Assembly (NCBI GenBank): GCA_947570505.1
Contig: CANOTH010000005.1
Span: 1 to 47,839 of the forward strand
Length of the DNA stretch: 47,839 nt
Direction: 5' to 3'
Source of the DNA: an uncultured Candidatus Saccharibacteria bacterium
Lineage (GTDB): Bacteria; Patescibacteriota; Saccharimonadia; Saccharimonadales; Saccharimonadaceae
Part shown: positions 31,304 to 40,860 of the stretch, piece by piece
How positions within the stretch are numbered: the first letter of the stretch is position 1
Layout of the letters: every line of letters begins with the position of its first letter
Notes under the pieces: generated by a model
Databases searched by the model: none
What the model was told of the DNA's origin: nothing
The model's input: only the letters and a program-made list of their open reading frames with translations
Translations under genes and position numbers: made by a program

Positions 31304-32625
31304 TGGGTATTCTAGAAACTATTCGTACCGCGAATCATAACCTTTTCCGCAACAAGGTTCGCACAATTTTGACGATTATTGCTATCTTTGTCGGAAGTTT
31401 TACGATAATTTTGAATGTTGCAATTAATTCCGGTGTTAACAAGTTCATCGACGAACAAACCCGCGCACTCGGTGGCGATAATTTCATCATGCTGTTTAGT
31501 AGCGGCGCCGAAGATATGGCTAGCGGTGCTGGTCTGGCTGGCGCCTCCGATGAACCGATGGAGTATGTCGAAGCAGGCTCGGCGCAAGACGTCGAGGCCT
31601 TGAAAGACGCAGATATTGAAAAACTAAAAAAGATTGAAGGCATTGATGCCGATTCGTTCTACATGCCTTCCATGCTCAACGGCGAAGGTTATCTAACTAG
31701 CGCGAAGACCGACAAAAAATACGTCGCCGAAAATTTCATGATCATGCCACCAGGAAACTTCAAGATTCCGCTTTCCGTCGGTAGCTTACCCGATGACAGC
31801 AAAAACACGAACCAAGTCACTCTTACACCAAATTACGTTAAAGCCCTCGGCTACGAACATGATGAGGATATCATTGGTCAGACGATTACCATTGCGATTA
31901 AGAATCAAGCCATGGATAAATGGTTTGAATATGAGACCGAAGTTGTCGGAGTGGAAGCCAACGGCATCGTCTCGCGCAGCATGGGTTCAATTATTTCTCG
32001 TGCGCTCTACGACAAAGCTTTTGATGCCGTCTATGCCCATTTGCCAGCCGAAGCAAAAGAGAACATGCCAACTTATTTCATCCTCGCGACTTTCGATAAC
32101 GAGAAGTTCACCGAAGCTGAGATTAAACAAAAAATCTCTGATGCTGGCTACTCCTCGATGACTGTCGGCGACGTCATGGGCATGATTCGCACTTTCTTCG
32201 ACGTCATCATGGTGGTCTTCAATGTCTTCGGAGGCATTGCCCTGCTCGCCGCAGCCATCGGTATCGTTAATACTTTGTTAATGTCAGTCGAGGAGCGTAC
32301 TCGCGAAATCGGTCTCGACAAAGCCCTCGGCATGTCGAGCTGGAAAATCTTCTTCGACTTTGCCACCGAGGCGATTTTGATTGGCTTCTGGGGTTCGGTC
32401 GTGGGCATCGCCGTCGCCATCGGTATCGGCACAGCTGTTAATGGAATAGTACATGCTCCTGGCGGATTTTTGGAAGTATTTCCAACATTTGATTTATTCA
32501 GTTTCTCGCTGCAAACTATCATCCCAATTGTTCTGATTATTATGCTGATTGCGCTTATTGCTGGCACTGCGCCCGCGATCAAAGCCGCTCGTAAGAATCC
32601 GATTGAAGCCCTTAGGTACGAATAA
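31303..32625 (+). CDS. MacB-like ABC transporter permease (440 aa)
   Basis: The MacB/FtsX layout is complete: helix 1 (about residues 20-42), an extracellular MacB-type domain (~43-300), then three helices (about 303-330, 355-380 and 400-425). LMSVEERTREIGLDKALGMSSWKI is the typical coupling segment, shown here across two conserved blocks, and the end AARKNPIEALRYE is characteristic. It overlaps the ATPase by one base. Such pairs export peptides or act in envelope stress. There is no dedicated outer-membrane partner, consistent with a monoderm envelope. Confidence 0.92.
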   Translation: MGILETIRTANHNLFRNKVRTILTIIAIFVGSFTIILNVAINSGVNKFIDEQTRALGGDNFIMLFSSGAEDMASGAGLAGASDEPMEYVEAGSAQDVEALKDADIEKLKKIEGIDADSFYMPSMLNGEGYLTSAKTDKKYVAENFMIMPPGNFKIPLSVGSLPDDSKNTNQVTLTPNYVKALGYEHDEDIIGQTITIAIKNQAMDKWFEYETEVVGVEANGIVSRSMGSIISRALYDKAFDAVYAHLPAEAKENMPTYFILATFDNEKFTEAEIKQKISDAGYSSMTVGDVMGMIRTFFDVIMVVFNVFGGIALLAAAIGIVNTLLMSVEERTREIGLDKALGMSSWKIFFDFATEAILIGFWGSVVGIAVAIGIGTAVNGIVHAPGGFLEVFPTFDLFSFSLQTIIPIVLIIMLIALIAGTAPAIKAARKNPIEALRYE

Positions 32626-32677
32626 TATACCATAATATGAATAAATAGTGGGGTAAAAAAGCAGGAAAATCGTAAAA

Positions 32678-33880
32678 ATGCCTAGAAAACGAGAAAAATA
32701 TATCACAGAATGCATAAAAGTTCAGAAATTGATTCCCGGTGGTCAAGCTCTCGGCGAACTAGCATCAGGTAAAAAGGTTTTTCTCTGGGGTGTGCTGCCG
32801 GGTGAGATAGCGACGAAATGTCAGGTGACGAAAGAAAAAAATAGTTATGTGGAGGCTATAGCCTTAGAATATCGCCAGCCTTCATCAGCTAGAATGGCAG
32901 CAAAAGACAAATGTTATTTAGCCACTTCGCCCTGGCAAATCATGGATTACGATTATGAGTTGGCACAAAAAGCCGAAATCCTGCGCGAGGTCTTCCGTCA
33001 ACACCAGATTGAGAACGGTCAAATAAATACTGTGAAGACGGACGGTCTAGATTTCTATTACCGTAATAAAATGGAATATGCCCTTTATTACGATCATGGT
33101 ACTGCCAAGATCTATCCAGCTTTTCATCGCCGCGGATCACATCAAAAAGTTCCAATTTTGAGTTCTAGCATTGAACGTCCTGAGATTTGGGTTCAAGCTC
33201 AAACAGTCGTTCAGGAACTAAATGCCCAAGGTGCGGATGCTAGAAAGTATCAATCATTATTGCTCAGGTGCAGTCAAGATGGTGAGGTTAGCGGCGGACT
33301 TTTAGAAAACGGTTGCCCCCACCCGCGGTTTGACCTGCTCGAAGATGATATCTTAGGGTACCGATATTCGTATTCGCCAAATGGATTTTTCCAGATTAAT
33401 TTGCCCGTTTACGAGCTAGCTTTACAGGATATCAAGCGCTGGACCAAAACTGATAAAGTGTTAGATCTCTATGCCGGGGTTGGTACAATTGGCCTGAGTG
33501 TGGCGCGCGATCGAGAATTAATATTGGTTGAGAGTAATCAGGCTGCCTATGCTGAGCTGGAACGAAACTGTCAGGGTACAGGTGCACGAGCTGTACTAGC
33601 CAAATCGGAAGATGCCCTGGAATATATCCAGCCAGACATTACAGTAATTGTTGATCCGCCCCGTGCCGGCTGTGAGGGGAAGTTGCTGGAAAAAATCTTA
33701 ACTGCGGAGCCGCAGACGGTAATCTATCTATCATGCAATCCTGCTACTCAAGGCCGCGATGTGAAAATCTTGCTAGAAAAATACCAGATTCGCCAAGTGC
33801 AACCTTATAATTTCTTCCCCCGTACCCCACATCTAGAAAATTTAATTGTTTTGGAACATCGGCATGGGGCTCAACTCTAA
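32678..33880 (+). CDS. RNA m5U methyltransferase, RlmCD/TrmA/RumA family
   Basis: The enzyme methylates C5 of uridine in rRNA or tRNA using AdoMet. A TRAM-like domain (~8-65) starts with VQKLIPGGQALGEL, the AdoMet site is DLYAGVGTIGLSVA, and the catalytic Cys is in LSCNPATQGRDV with DPPRAGC before it. RumA-type enzymes carry four Cys for a 4Fe-4S cluster after the TRAM domain (CPxFxxCGGC); here that segment reads KCYLATSPWQIM, so the cluster is lost. The ATG at 32678 has only a weak AGGA upstream. The 3' end overlaps the helicase-nuclease by 17 bp. The exact uridine target cannot be given. Confidence 0.88.
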   Translation: MPRKREKYITECIKVQKLIPGGQALGELASGKKVFLWGVLPGEIATKCQVTKEKNSYVEAIALEYRQPSSARMAAKDKCYLATSPWQIMDYDYELAQKAEILREVFRQHQIENGQINTVKTDGLDFYYRNKMEYALYYDHGTAKIYPAFHRRGSHQKVPILSSSIERPEIWVQAQTVVQELNAQGADARKYQSLLLRCSQDGEVSGGLLENGCPHPRFDLLEDDILGYRYSYSPNGFFQINLPVYELALQDIKRWTKTDKVLDLYAGVGTIGLSVARDRELILVESNQAAYAELERNCQGTGARAVLAKSEDALEYIQPDITVIVDPPRAGCEGKLLEKILTAEPQTVIYLSCNPATQGRDVKILLEKYQIRQVQPYNFFPRTPHLENLIVLEHRHGAQL

Positions 33881-36800
33881 GCAACAGGCAGCCGTCAGCT
33901 ATCTGGAAGGACCACTATTGGTTCTAGCTGGGCCTGGCACCGGAAAGACGCAGCTGCTCTCGGCCAAGGTAGCTTATATCCTAGAAAACACTGATACTAA
34001 TCCCGAGAACATCCTCTGTTTAACTTTTACCGAATCTGGCGCCAGCAATATGCGCGAACGTCTAGGTACCATGATTGGTAATGCCGCCCATCAAGTCAAC
34101 ATCTTTACTTATCATGCTTTTGGAGCTAATATCTTGGAGCGCTACAAGAGTTATGCGGAAAATTTTGATCGCAATCTCGATGCAGCAATTGATGAGGTAA
34201 TGCAGTATAAACTAGTGCGCGAAATCCAGCATGAGCTGCCGAGCACAGATATTCTCAAACAAGCTAATGTTAGCGATTTGATTAGTACTATCAGTCAAGC
34301 CAAATCCGCACGGCTGTCCGCCGCGGATTTACGCAAAATTGCCGAAGTTAACTTAGTAGATAGTGAACAAATTAGTGAGTTGGCCTCACAATATTTTGCA
34401 CAATTAGTGCCTCGCATGAAAGTTGATCTAGCTTTAGAGCAAGTTTATCAACCGTTAGCCCTTGAGCTAGCGGCGATGTCTGGCTCAGAACCCATTACAC
34501 AGAATATTGAACGTACGGCCAATTTGCTTACTCGAGAATTAGGGAATATCATCCAAGAGACCAAGAACCAAGAAAAGCCTAAACTCAGTCCTCTCAGCAA
34601 GTGGAAGACAGATCGGTTTGAATGCGACGCAACGGGGAATTATCGCCTCAAAGATTACATTGCCAATAAGAAACTATTATCCCTCGCTAATATCATGCAG
34701 CAATATGATCAGAAACTGCATGCTGAAGGTTTATTCGATTTTGCCGATATGATTGAAGAGGCCATTCGTGCTCTGCGAGATGATGAAGGATTTCGTCTCA
34801 GCATGTCCGAGATCTTTCAATATATTCTGCTCGACGAGTTTCAAGATACTAACCCTTCACAATTCGAGATTATTAAACTTTTGACAGCCTACGAAAACCC
34901 GATAGTAATGGCTGTGGGTGACGACGATCAGGCTATTTTTGCTTTTCAGGGCGCTAATGCTTCCAATCTGCTTGATTTTCAGAATTATTACCAAGCCAAA
35001 GTTATTAACCTAGAAGACAATTATCGTAGCACCGGCGAAATCTTGGACTTTTCTTATCATATTGCTGAGCAAGTTGAGGATAGCTTTGCCAAGCACCATG
35101 GTATCGTAAAGAAATTACGGTCGATGATGGATCTAGCTACTGGTCGTACAGCTGGTAATCATACGAGTTCTCGAATTGAAAGGCACGAGTTTCTCTCGGC
35201 ACATGATGAATATTATTGGATTGCTCAGAATATTAGCCAGTTACTCAGAGACGGAGTGTCGGCCGATGAGATTGCCGTTATTGCTCCTAAGCATAAATAT
35301 ATTGCCCCTTTACTGCCCTATTTGAAAGAACAAAACATTAATATCGCCTACGAGAAAAGATCTAATTTGCTAGAAGATGTCAAATTGAACGAGTTAAATG
35401 TCATTGCTCGATTTGTTTTTGAACTAGCTAAAGAACAGCAACCAACTCACAGGCTGCTAGAAATTTTAGCCTTTCCATTCCTCAATGTCTCACCACTAAC
35501 CGCTTTGCGAGCCGTAAGCGAAGCTCGGGAAAGCAAAAAAGCTACTTTAGATTACCTCGCAGAGGCAGACGATAAGCATTTAGCTTGGATTGCTCAGTGG
35601 TTAGCAGAGCTAGCTATGGCAGCTTTTGAGGCTCCGCTCGAGCTTTGGCTAGATTATCTCACAGGTATAGTCGCTATGCCAACACGGGATGGCCAAGAAC
35701 TTAAATCGCCTTACTTGGATTATTATACTGAACACTGCAGTGACTTAGAATTATTTGAGCTATACGAAAACATCAATACTCTGAAAAATACGGCTCTAAA
35801 TCATACTAAAAGTACCAGACCCAAACTAGAAGATTATATTGCAATGCTTGATGATTATACGGCTGCGGAGGCTGCCATTATTGCTACCAGTCCCTATCGT
35901 GACAGTGCTAAGGCAGTCCAAATAATGTCTGCACACAAAAGTAAAGGTCTTGAATTCAAGTATGTTTTCTTAATCGCGGTCGATGATACAGCTTGGGGCA
36001 AGGCCAAAGGGAATAATAATCTGTTTAGCTTGCCACGCAATCTTCTGCAAATTCGACATACTGGTATTACTAACGATGAACAGGTCAGATTACTATTTGT
36101 TGCTGTCACTCGCGCCAAAAACTACCTCATTATGACTAATTCCGTGCAAGATTTTTTCGAGAAGCCCACCGCAAGATTGCAGTATCTAGCAGAGCAACGC
36201 GATGAAAAGGCTTCAGAACAGATTTCACCTTACTTAGAAGATGGCCGGCGAGGAATTATCGTCCACCAAGACGAGGCCGATCTGAACACTAAGATTTCTA
36301 CCCTTTGTCAAAGCTGGACCAGTGCCTATCAAAAGTTAACTCCAGATCTGCGCTTAATGCTAGAATCTCGAGTTGAAAATTATCGTTTAACTGCCTCGGA
36401 TTTGACTAGCTTTATTGATTTAATTTATGCTGGGCCAGAAGCAGTGTATCGCACCAGAATTTTGCGCGCCCCCGAAGAGCCTCTCACTACTCAGTTGGCC
36501 TATGGTATCTTGATTCATAGTGCACTAGAACAAGTAATCAATCAAAAACTCAGCCCTGAAGTCGCAATTGCTTATTTTCAAGAAAAAGCAGCGGAGCTGC
36601 CGTTGCTTAGCCATGATATTAAGGAGCTCCAAGAAAAGGGTCAGCACGGGCTAGAAATCGCTCTAAGGCAATTTGGAGATATTCTTAAGGAAGAACACAC
36701 TAAGGCCGAAGTGAACTTATCTTCTGAACATCTAGCTTATGATGGTATTCCTCTGACCGGGAAGATCGATTTGATTAAGCTTGACCCAGAAGCCAGGGAG

Positions 36801-37169
36801 CTAGAAATCTATGATTACAAGACTGGCAAATTTCACAATAACAAATGGCAAAGCCACCCTACTCTTTATAAGTATGCTTTGCAGCTGGAATTTTACAAGT
36901 TGCTGCTTAACCTTTCACCGACTTACAGTAAATATAAGGTGACGAAAGGGCATATTCTCTTTGTCTCGCCGGACGAAGAAGGGAAGGTTTATGATAAAGT
37001 TTATGAATATGATAGTCTTAGCGGCGAAGAGTTAAAAAAACTGGCGAAGACAGTCTATGGACATATTAAAAACCTAGACTTCTTGGACGATCCAGAGCTG
37101 AATCTCAGTGCAGACAAGAGCCGCACTCTCAAAGATATCAAAAATTTTGTCGAGAAACTCATTAGCTAA
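33864..37169 (+). CDS. UvrD/PcrA-like helicase fused to a RecB-type nuclease (1101 aa)
   Basis: This is a superfamily 1A helicase with a C-terminal PD-(D/E)xK nuclease, resembling AddA/AdnB-type recombination subunits. Walker A is AGPGTGKT (~18-25), motif Ia has CLTFTESGA, motif II is LLDEFQDTNPSQ, motif III has GDDDQAIFAFQG, and motif VI is VAVTRAKNYLI. The nuclease (~880-1101) shows SALEQVI, then GKIDLI and YDYKTGK. I chose the ATG at 33864 (MGLNSKQQAAV), overlapping the methyltransferase by 17 bp; upstream in-frame starts are inside that gene. No AddB-like partner is in the window. It probably processes double-strand breaks. Confidence 0.92.
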   Translation: MGLNSKQQAAVSYLEGPLLVLAGPGTGKTQLLSAKVAYILENTDTNPENILCLTFTESGASNMRERLGTMIGNAAHQVNIFTYHAFGANILERYKSYAENFDRNLDAAIDEVMQYKLVREIQHELPSTDILKQANVSDLISTISQAKSARLSAADLRKIAEVNLVDSEQISELASQYFAQLVPRMKVDLALEQVYQPLALELAAMSGSEPITQNIERTANLLTRELGNIIQETKNQEKPKLSPLSKWKTDRFECDATGNYRLKDYIANKKLLSLANIMQQYDQKLHAEGLFDFADMIEEAIRALRDDEGFRLSMSEIFQYILLDEFQDTNPSQFEIIKLLTAYENPIVMAVGDDDQAIFAFQGANASNLLDFQNYYQAKVINLEDNYRSTGEILDFSYHIAEQVEDSFAKHHGIVKKLRSMMDLATGRTAGNHTSSRIERHEFLSAHDEYYWIAQNISQLLRDGVSADEIAVIAPKHKYIAPLLPYLKEQNINIAYEKRSNLLEDVKLNELNVIARFVFELAKEQQPTHRLLEILAFPFLNVSPLTALRAVSEARESKKATLDYLAEADDKHLAWIAQWLAELAMAAFEAPLELWLDYLTGIVAMPTRDGQELKSPYLDYYTEHCSDLELFELYENINTLKNTALNHTKSTRPKLEDYIAMLDDYTAAEAAIIATSPYRDSAKAVQIMSAHKSKGLEFKYVFLIAVDDTAWGKAKGNNNLFSLPRNLLQIRHTGITNDEQVRLLFVAVTRAKNYLIMTNSVQDFFEKPTARLQYLAEQRDEKASEQISPYLEDGRRGIIVHQDEADLNTKISTLCQSWTSAYQKLTPDLRLMLESRVENYRLTASDLTSFIDLIYAGPEAVYRTRILRAPEEPLTTQLAYGILIHSALEQVINQKLSPEVAIAYFQEKAAELPLLSHDIKELQEKGQHGLEIALRQFGDILKEEHTKAEVNLSSEHLAYDGIPLTGKIDLIKLDPEARELEIYDYKTGKFHNNKWQSHPTLYKYALQLEFYKLLLNLSPTYSKYKVTKGHILFVSPDEEGKVYDKVYEYDSLSGEELKKLAKTVYGHIKNLDFLDDPELNLSADKSRTLKDIKNFVEKLIS

Positions 37170-37179
37170 ATAGTTATGC

Positions 37180-37208
37180 TTGCGTTTTGTAGCGCTAAGT
37201 GATAAAAT
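37180..37208 (+). promoter_or_regulatory. Promoter of the small zinc-finger-like gene
   Basis: TTGCGT (37180-37185), 17 bp, TAAAAT (37203-37208). The leader is ~70 nt. Confidence 0.5.
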
Positions 37209-37283
37209 GCCAACAGTCAGATAGTTTTTGACGAATGAAGCACATTATTTTGTTCTCATGCGCACGAATGGAGGTGAATATGC

Positions 37284-37522
37284 ATGAGTTTACTTGGTGG
37301 ATTACTTGGATCAGGTGGTGTATATGACGACCAGAAAAAACCGGCTGCTTCGCAGTACATCCTCGACAGCAGATGCTGCAATAACGAGCAGGAAGTCAGA
37401 GATGCAATCAATGCCGGAAGCGGCTGGGGTAGCTTAGGCGGTACATGTCCATACTGCGGACTGTACTGTTCTAGCAAAGACAAGCTCCTTGACCACGAAT
37501 CAAAATGCACCTATCGGAAATA
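37284..37522 (+). CDS. Small zinc-finger-like protein (79 aa)
   Basis: The protein has a Gly-rich N-terminus (MSLLGGLLGSGG) and a C-terminal module CPYCGLYCSSKDKLLDHESKC, in which CxxC and H-x3-C could bind one zinc. An extra CC pair lies at about residues 31-32. I do not recognise the family; C2H2-type folds can bind nucleic acid or protein. The ATG at 37284 has GGAGGTGA at a spacing of 6-8 nt. An ATG at 37280 in another frame gives only 15 codons. The gene is a single unit with its own promoter and a terminator at 37543. Confidence 0.65.
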
Positions 37523-37542
37523 ACCGATTATTTCCAGAACAC

Positions 37543-37572
37543 AGGGCTGTATTAGTATATGCAGCCCTTTTT
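37543..37572 (+). terminator. Rho-independent terminator
   Basis: AGGGCTG pairs with CAGCCCT around a 12-nt loop, then TTTTT. Confidence 0.8.
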
Positions 37573-37589
37573 GCATATTAACCGTCATC

Positions 37590-37620
37590 AAAAAAGACCC
37601 CGATCACCAGGGCCTTTTTT
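37590..37620. terminator. Bidirectional terminator between convergent units
   Basis: AAAAAAG-CCC pairs with GGG-CTTTTTT. A-rich and T-rich flanks allow use on both strands; it ends rpmE on the minus strand. Confidence 0.8.
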
Positions 37621-37631
37621 CATATCCTAAA

Positions 37632-37973
37632 CTATTTCTCGCTAGCTTCGGCCTTTTCTGCTTTCTTCACTGCTTCTTTCTCGGCCTTTTTCGCCTTGTT
37701 ACTCAAGCTAGCGCGCAAAGCCTCTGCCTTTTTGGCGCGAGCCTTGAAGCGATCCACGCGGCCCTCAGTATCGATAATCTTCTCTTCACCGGTAAAGAAT
37801 GGATGTGAAGCCGAGGAAATCTGCACCTTAATCAACGGATATTCATTACCATCTTCCCATTTGATGGTCTCTTCGCTCTGAGCAGTAGACTTGGTCAAAA
37901 ACGAAAAATTCGCCGCCTCATCCATAAACACCACATAGCGATAATCTTTAGGTTGTGAAACTTTTGTACTCAT
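37632..37973 (-). CDS. rpmE2: Ribosomal protein bL31, type B (Zn-free form)
   Basis: bL31 is a large-subunit protein near the central protuberance. The core reads [20 protein letters not shown], then [19 protein letters not shown] and [12 protein letters not shown], matching type B bL31. The CxxC zinc motif of type A is absent. The protein is 113 residues, longer than the usual ~85, because of a C-terminal Lys/Ala/Glu-rich tail of ~40 residues. The ATG at 37973 has AAGGA upstream on the minus strand and a promoter at 37984-38012. It is divergent from rpsB. Confidence 0.9.
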   Translation of the reverse strand: MSTKVSQPKDYRYVVFMDEAANFSFLTKSTAQSEETIKWEDGNEYPLIKVQISSASHPFFTGEEKIIDTEGRVDRFKARAKKAEALRASLSNKAKKAEKEAVKKAEKAEASEK

Positions 37974-37983
37974 AATTCCTTAA

Positions 37984-38012
37984 ATTATAGCAAAGTTAAC
38001 CCCAAAAGTAAA
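37984..38012 (-). promoter_or_regulatory. Promoter of rpmE2
   Basis: Minus strand: TTTACT, 17 bp, TATAAT, with TTTGC before the -10. Confidence 0.7.
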
Positions 38013-38061
38013 GAGGGAAAATCCGCCTCATATCCGCCTCAATCTCCCCATTCTACCTCCA

Positions 38062-38090
38062 TTGACTTTTCGCAAAATCTGTGCTACAAT
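38062..38090 (+). promoter_or_regulatory. Promoter of rpsB-tsf
   Basis: TTGACT (38062-38067), 17 bp, TACAAT (38085-38090), with TGTGC before the -10. A leader of ~85 nt follows. Confidence 0.75.
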
Positions 38091-38179
38091 GGTATTATAT
38101 ACTATTTTAACGAAACAGCTATGGGAGATTCCTGGTCATTCATGATCTATCCCCGTAGTCTAAGCGAAAGGAATACAAA

Positions 38180-38875
38180 ATGACTGTAGAAGTCGATATC
38201 AAAGCTCTATTAGAATCTGGCGCCCACTTTGGACACAAGACTAGCCGCTGGCACCCAAAAATGGCTCCTTATATTCACAGCAAGCGTCAAGGTGGCCACA
38301 TCATTAACCTAGAAAAGACCGTCGAGGCCCTTAACAAAGCTTTACCCGAACTGACTAAAATTGTCGCCAGCGGCAAAAAAGTACTTTTCGTCGGTACCAA
38401 GAAACAACTCAAAGAAATTACCAAATCCGCAGCCGAATCAGTCAATATGCCATATGTCACAGTACGTTGGGTAGGTGGTGCTCTCACCAATGTCGAGACC
38501 GTCAATCGCCAGGTTAAGAAGCTTCATGATTTAGAACGTCGCATGGCTTCTGGTGAGCTCGAGGCTCGTTATTCCAAGCTTGAAGTTCAGCGCTATCAAG
38601 AAGAAATCGACCTGCTTAATGAACGTTATGGTGGCATCAAGGATATGAACGAGCAGCCAGCTGCTTTGATCGTAGTAGATGCCTGCCAAGACAAAAATGC
38701 TATCAAAGAAGCTAACACTTTGAAGCTACCGGTATTTGCCATTACAGACACCAACGTTGATCCCACCAATATTGACTACGTTATCCCAGCTAATGACGAT
38801 GCTATCAAATCTGTACAACTTATTTTGGATTACATGGTGGCCGCTATTAAAGAAGGTGAAGCCAAAAAAGCCTAA
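38180..38875 (+). CDS. rpsB: Ribosomal protein uS2
   Basis: uS2 binds the small-subunit head-body junction and helps recruit bS1. Conserved segments are LLESGAHFGHKTSRWHPKM, FVGTKKQ, RWVGGALTN and the end VIPANDDAIKSVQLIL, in separate blocks. The length of 231 residues is normal. The ATG at 38180 follows GAAAGGA. tsf lies 52 bp downstream with its own -10-like sequence, the usual bacterial order. The ~85-nt leader could hold the uS2 autoregulatory structure, which I cannot define. Confidence 0.97.
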   Translation: MTVEVDIKALLESGAHFGHKTSRWHPKMAPYIHSKRQGGHIINLEKTVEALNKALPELTKIVASGKKVLFVGTKKQLKEITKSAAESVNMPYVTVRWVGGALTNVETVNRQVKKLHDLERRMASGELEARYSKLEVQRYQEEIDLLNERYGGIKDMNEQPAALIVVDACQDKNAIKEANTLKLPVFAITDTNVDPTNIDYVIPANDDAIKSVQLILDYMVAAIKEGEAKKA

Positions 38876-38927
38876 TTTCACCCAAACCAGACATTATAAT
38901 ATATAATTAAGATAACTAAGGAGGAAT

Positions 38928-39551
38928 ATGAGCGAAGAATTAAAAGAGAAGGCTGGCGAAGTTAAAGCCATTTCGATTGAATTAATCAAGAAACTCAAAG
39001 AATTATCCGGTGTGGGTCTAACTGATGCCAAAAAAGCTCTCGTCGAAGCCAAAGGTGATTTTGACAAAGCTCTTGATGCCATGCGTAAAAAAGGCATGAC
39101 TAAAGCCGAAAAACGCGGCGATCGCGAAACCCGTGAAGGTATTATTGACAGTTACATTCATGACGGTCGGCTTGGTGCCATTGTCGAAGTCAACTGTGAG
39201 ACTAGTTTTGTAGCTAAAACTGATGAGTTCAAAGATCTAGCTCACAAAATCGCCATGCAGGTCGCTAGCATGAATCCAGCCTACGTTAGCCTTGAGGATA
39301 TTCCAGCCGAGGTCATGGATGAGAAGAAAAAAGAGTTTGAGGCTAATTTCCATGGCCCAGAGAATATGAAAGACCAAATCATCGAAGGCCAAATCAAGAA
39401 AGCCTTCTCGGATAAGGTCTTAATGGAACAGCCTTATATCTTAGACGATACCAAGACTGTAGCTCAGTTCATCAAAGAAGCTATTGCTAAGACCGGCGAA
39501 AACATTACCATTCGTCAATTCAAGCGCCTAGAACTAGGTGTGACTGAGTAA
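38928..39551 (+). CDS. tsf: Translation elongation factor Ts
   Basis: EF-Ts exchanges GDP for GTP on EF-Tu. The N-terminal UBA-like domain reads IKKLKELSGVGLTDAKKAL, and the core has GAIVEVNCETSFVAKTDEF. At 207 residues it is the short form with a reduced C-terminal module, as in Thermus and cyanobacteria-like forms. The ATG at 38928 follows AAGGAGG; a TATAAT ~30 nt upstream may give a second promoter. It precedes frr, with pyrH missing from the usual place. Confidence 0.96.
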   Translation: MSEELKEKAGEVKAISIELIKKLKELSGVGLTDAKKALVEAKGDFDKALDAMRKKGMTKAEKRGDRETREGIIDSYIHDGRLGAIVEVNCETSFVAKTDEFKDLAHKIAMQVASMNPAYVSLEDIPAEVMDEKKKEFEANFHGPENMKDQIIEGQIKKAFSDKVLMEQPYILDDTKTVAQFIKEAIAKTGENITIRQFKRLELGVTE

Positions 39552-39604
39552 GTAAAACCCAGAAAATATATTAGCTACTAAGCAAAAACATTGAGAGGTA
39601 AAGT

Positions 39605-40147
39605 ATGTTTGATGATAGTGAATACCGTAAAAGTATGGAGGCGGTAGTCGCGCGGTTCCAAGAAGCGATGAAAAAAGTTCGCACTGGACGGGCCCATCCC
39701 GACATGCTAGCTAATATCAAAGTTGAGGCCTATGGTCAATTTATGCCTCTAAACCAAGTAGCTAATGTCACAGCTTCGGGCGGCACTATGATAGTGGTAA
39801 CACCCTTTGATCCAAGTAATATTCAGAATATATCCAAAGCCATTCGCGATGATCAGACTCTAGGGCTAAACCCATCTGACGACGGACACGTAGTACGTGT
39901 CCCAGTACCGCCATTGACCGAAGAACGACGCAAGGAGATTGTCAAAACTACCTCTAGTAAAGTCGAGGATGCTAAGGTAGCGATTCGTAACGTCCGTGAA
40001 GATGCTCGCAAAGAGCTCAAAGCTGCTGAGCTACCCGAAGATGTGACTAAAAAAGCCGAAAAGAGTGTAGACGAACTTACTAAGAATTTTTCAGATCAAA
40101 TTGATGCCGCCTTCAAAGCTAAAAGCGCGGAGATTATGGCTATCTAA
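39605..40147 (+). CDS. frr: Ribosome recycling factor
   Basis: RRF splits post-termination ribosomes with EF-G. It has the expected MRKVRTGRAHPDMLANIKVEAYG-like region (here KKVRTGRAHPDML), VTPFDPSNIQNISKAI, and LTEERRKEIVK, in three blocks. The length of 180 residues is typical. The ATG at 39605 follows GAGAGG. The final TAA overlaps the uppS ATG by one base (TAATG), so the two are coupled. RRF works with the EF-G in this window whose G4 motif is altered. Confidence 0.95.
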   Translation: MFDDSEYRKSMEAVVARFQEAMKKVRTGRAHPDMLANIKVEAYGQFMPLNQVANVTASGGTMIVVTPFDPSNIQNISKAIRDDQTLGLNPSDDGHVVRVPVPPLTEERRKEIVKTTSSKVEDAKVAIRNVREDARKELKAAELPEDVTKKAEKSVDELTKNFSDQIDAAFKAKSAEIMAI

Positions 40148-40827
40148 TGGCAACCGAGCTCACGCATGTAGGATATATCGCTGATGGCAATCGGCGCTGG
40201 GCCAAGGAACGCGGATTGCCAACTCTCGAAGGCCACCTACGAGGCTTCGAGAAAGTAGAAGTGATTATTGATGCCCTGAAAGGCACAGAAGTTAAGTTCG
40301 TCTCATTTTATTTGTTTAGCACGGAAAACTGGGATCGTTCTCCGGAAGAAGTGAGCTACCTCATGGATTTAGCTGGCAAAAAGATAGATAGCTTGACAAA
40401 GAAATTACAAAAAGAAAATTTACGTTGTGTCATTATGGGTCGACCAGAACCAGTAAACCCAAAATTATGGCAAAAGATGATGGACGCAGAGGTCAAAACT
40501 GCCGAGAACACCGGCTTAACAGTCTGCATTTGCTTCAACTACGGCGGCCAATGGGAAATTGCCGATGCTGCGAGCCGTGCAATAGCTGCCGGCGAGGCCG
40601 AATTATCTCCAGAAAGCTTTGCTAAATATCTTTATCATCCAGAAGTGCCACCTCTAGATATGTTAGTGCGTACTAGCGGCGAACAACGCATTTCTGGATT
40701 TCAGCTTTGGCGCGCGGCTTATGCCGAATTTTGGTTTATTGAGAAGCATTTTCCTGAAATTAAAGCTGAAGACGTGGCCGCAACTATCCAAGAGTTTCAT
40801 CAACGTCAAAGAAGATTCGGAAAATAA
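40147..40827 (+). CDS. uppS: Polyprenyl (undecaprenyl) diphosphate synthase
   Basis: UppS is a cis-prenyltransferase making the C55 lipid carrier for cell-wall synthesis. The catalytic Asp lies in IADGNRRWA (normally MDGNGRWA), then FSTENWDRSPEEV and RTSGEQRISGFQLWRAAYAEFWF, all recognisable. The length of 226 residues is slightly short. It overlaps frr by one base. Because no MEP-pathway gene accompanies it in the cluster (dxr is missing), its isoprenoid precursors may be imported from a host or made from genes elsewhere. Confidence 0.93.
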   Translation: MATELTHVGYIADGNRRWAKERGLPTLEGHLRGFEKVEVIIDALKGTEVKFVSFYLFSTENWDRSPEEVSYLMDLAGKKIDSLTKKLQKENLRCVIMGRPEPVNPKLWQKMMDAEVKTAENTGLTVCICFNYGGQWEIADAASRAIAAGEAELSPESFAKYLYHPEVPPLDMLVRTSGEQRISGFQLWRAAYAEFWFIEKHFPEIKAEDVAATIQEFHQRQRRFGK

Positions 40828-40848
40828 AACATAAACTTTATTCTGTAG

Positions 40849-40854
40849 TATAAT
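40849..40854 (+). promoter_or_regulatory. -10 box of rseP (leaderless)
   Basis: TATAAT, 6 nt before the ATG at 40861. Confidence 0.6.
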
Positions 40855-40860
40855 AAACCT

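Noticed and set aside
32148-32633. 161-codon minus-strand ORF opposite the MacB-like permease
   Set aside because: It is a shadow of the conserved FtsX domain with no promoter or Shine-Dalgarno.
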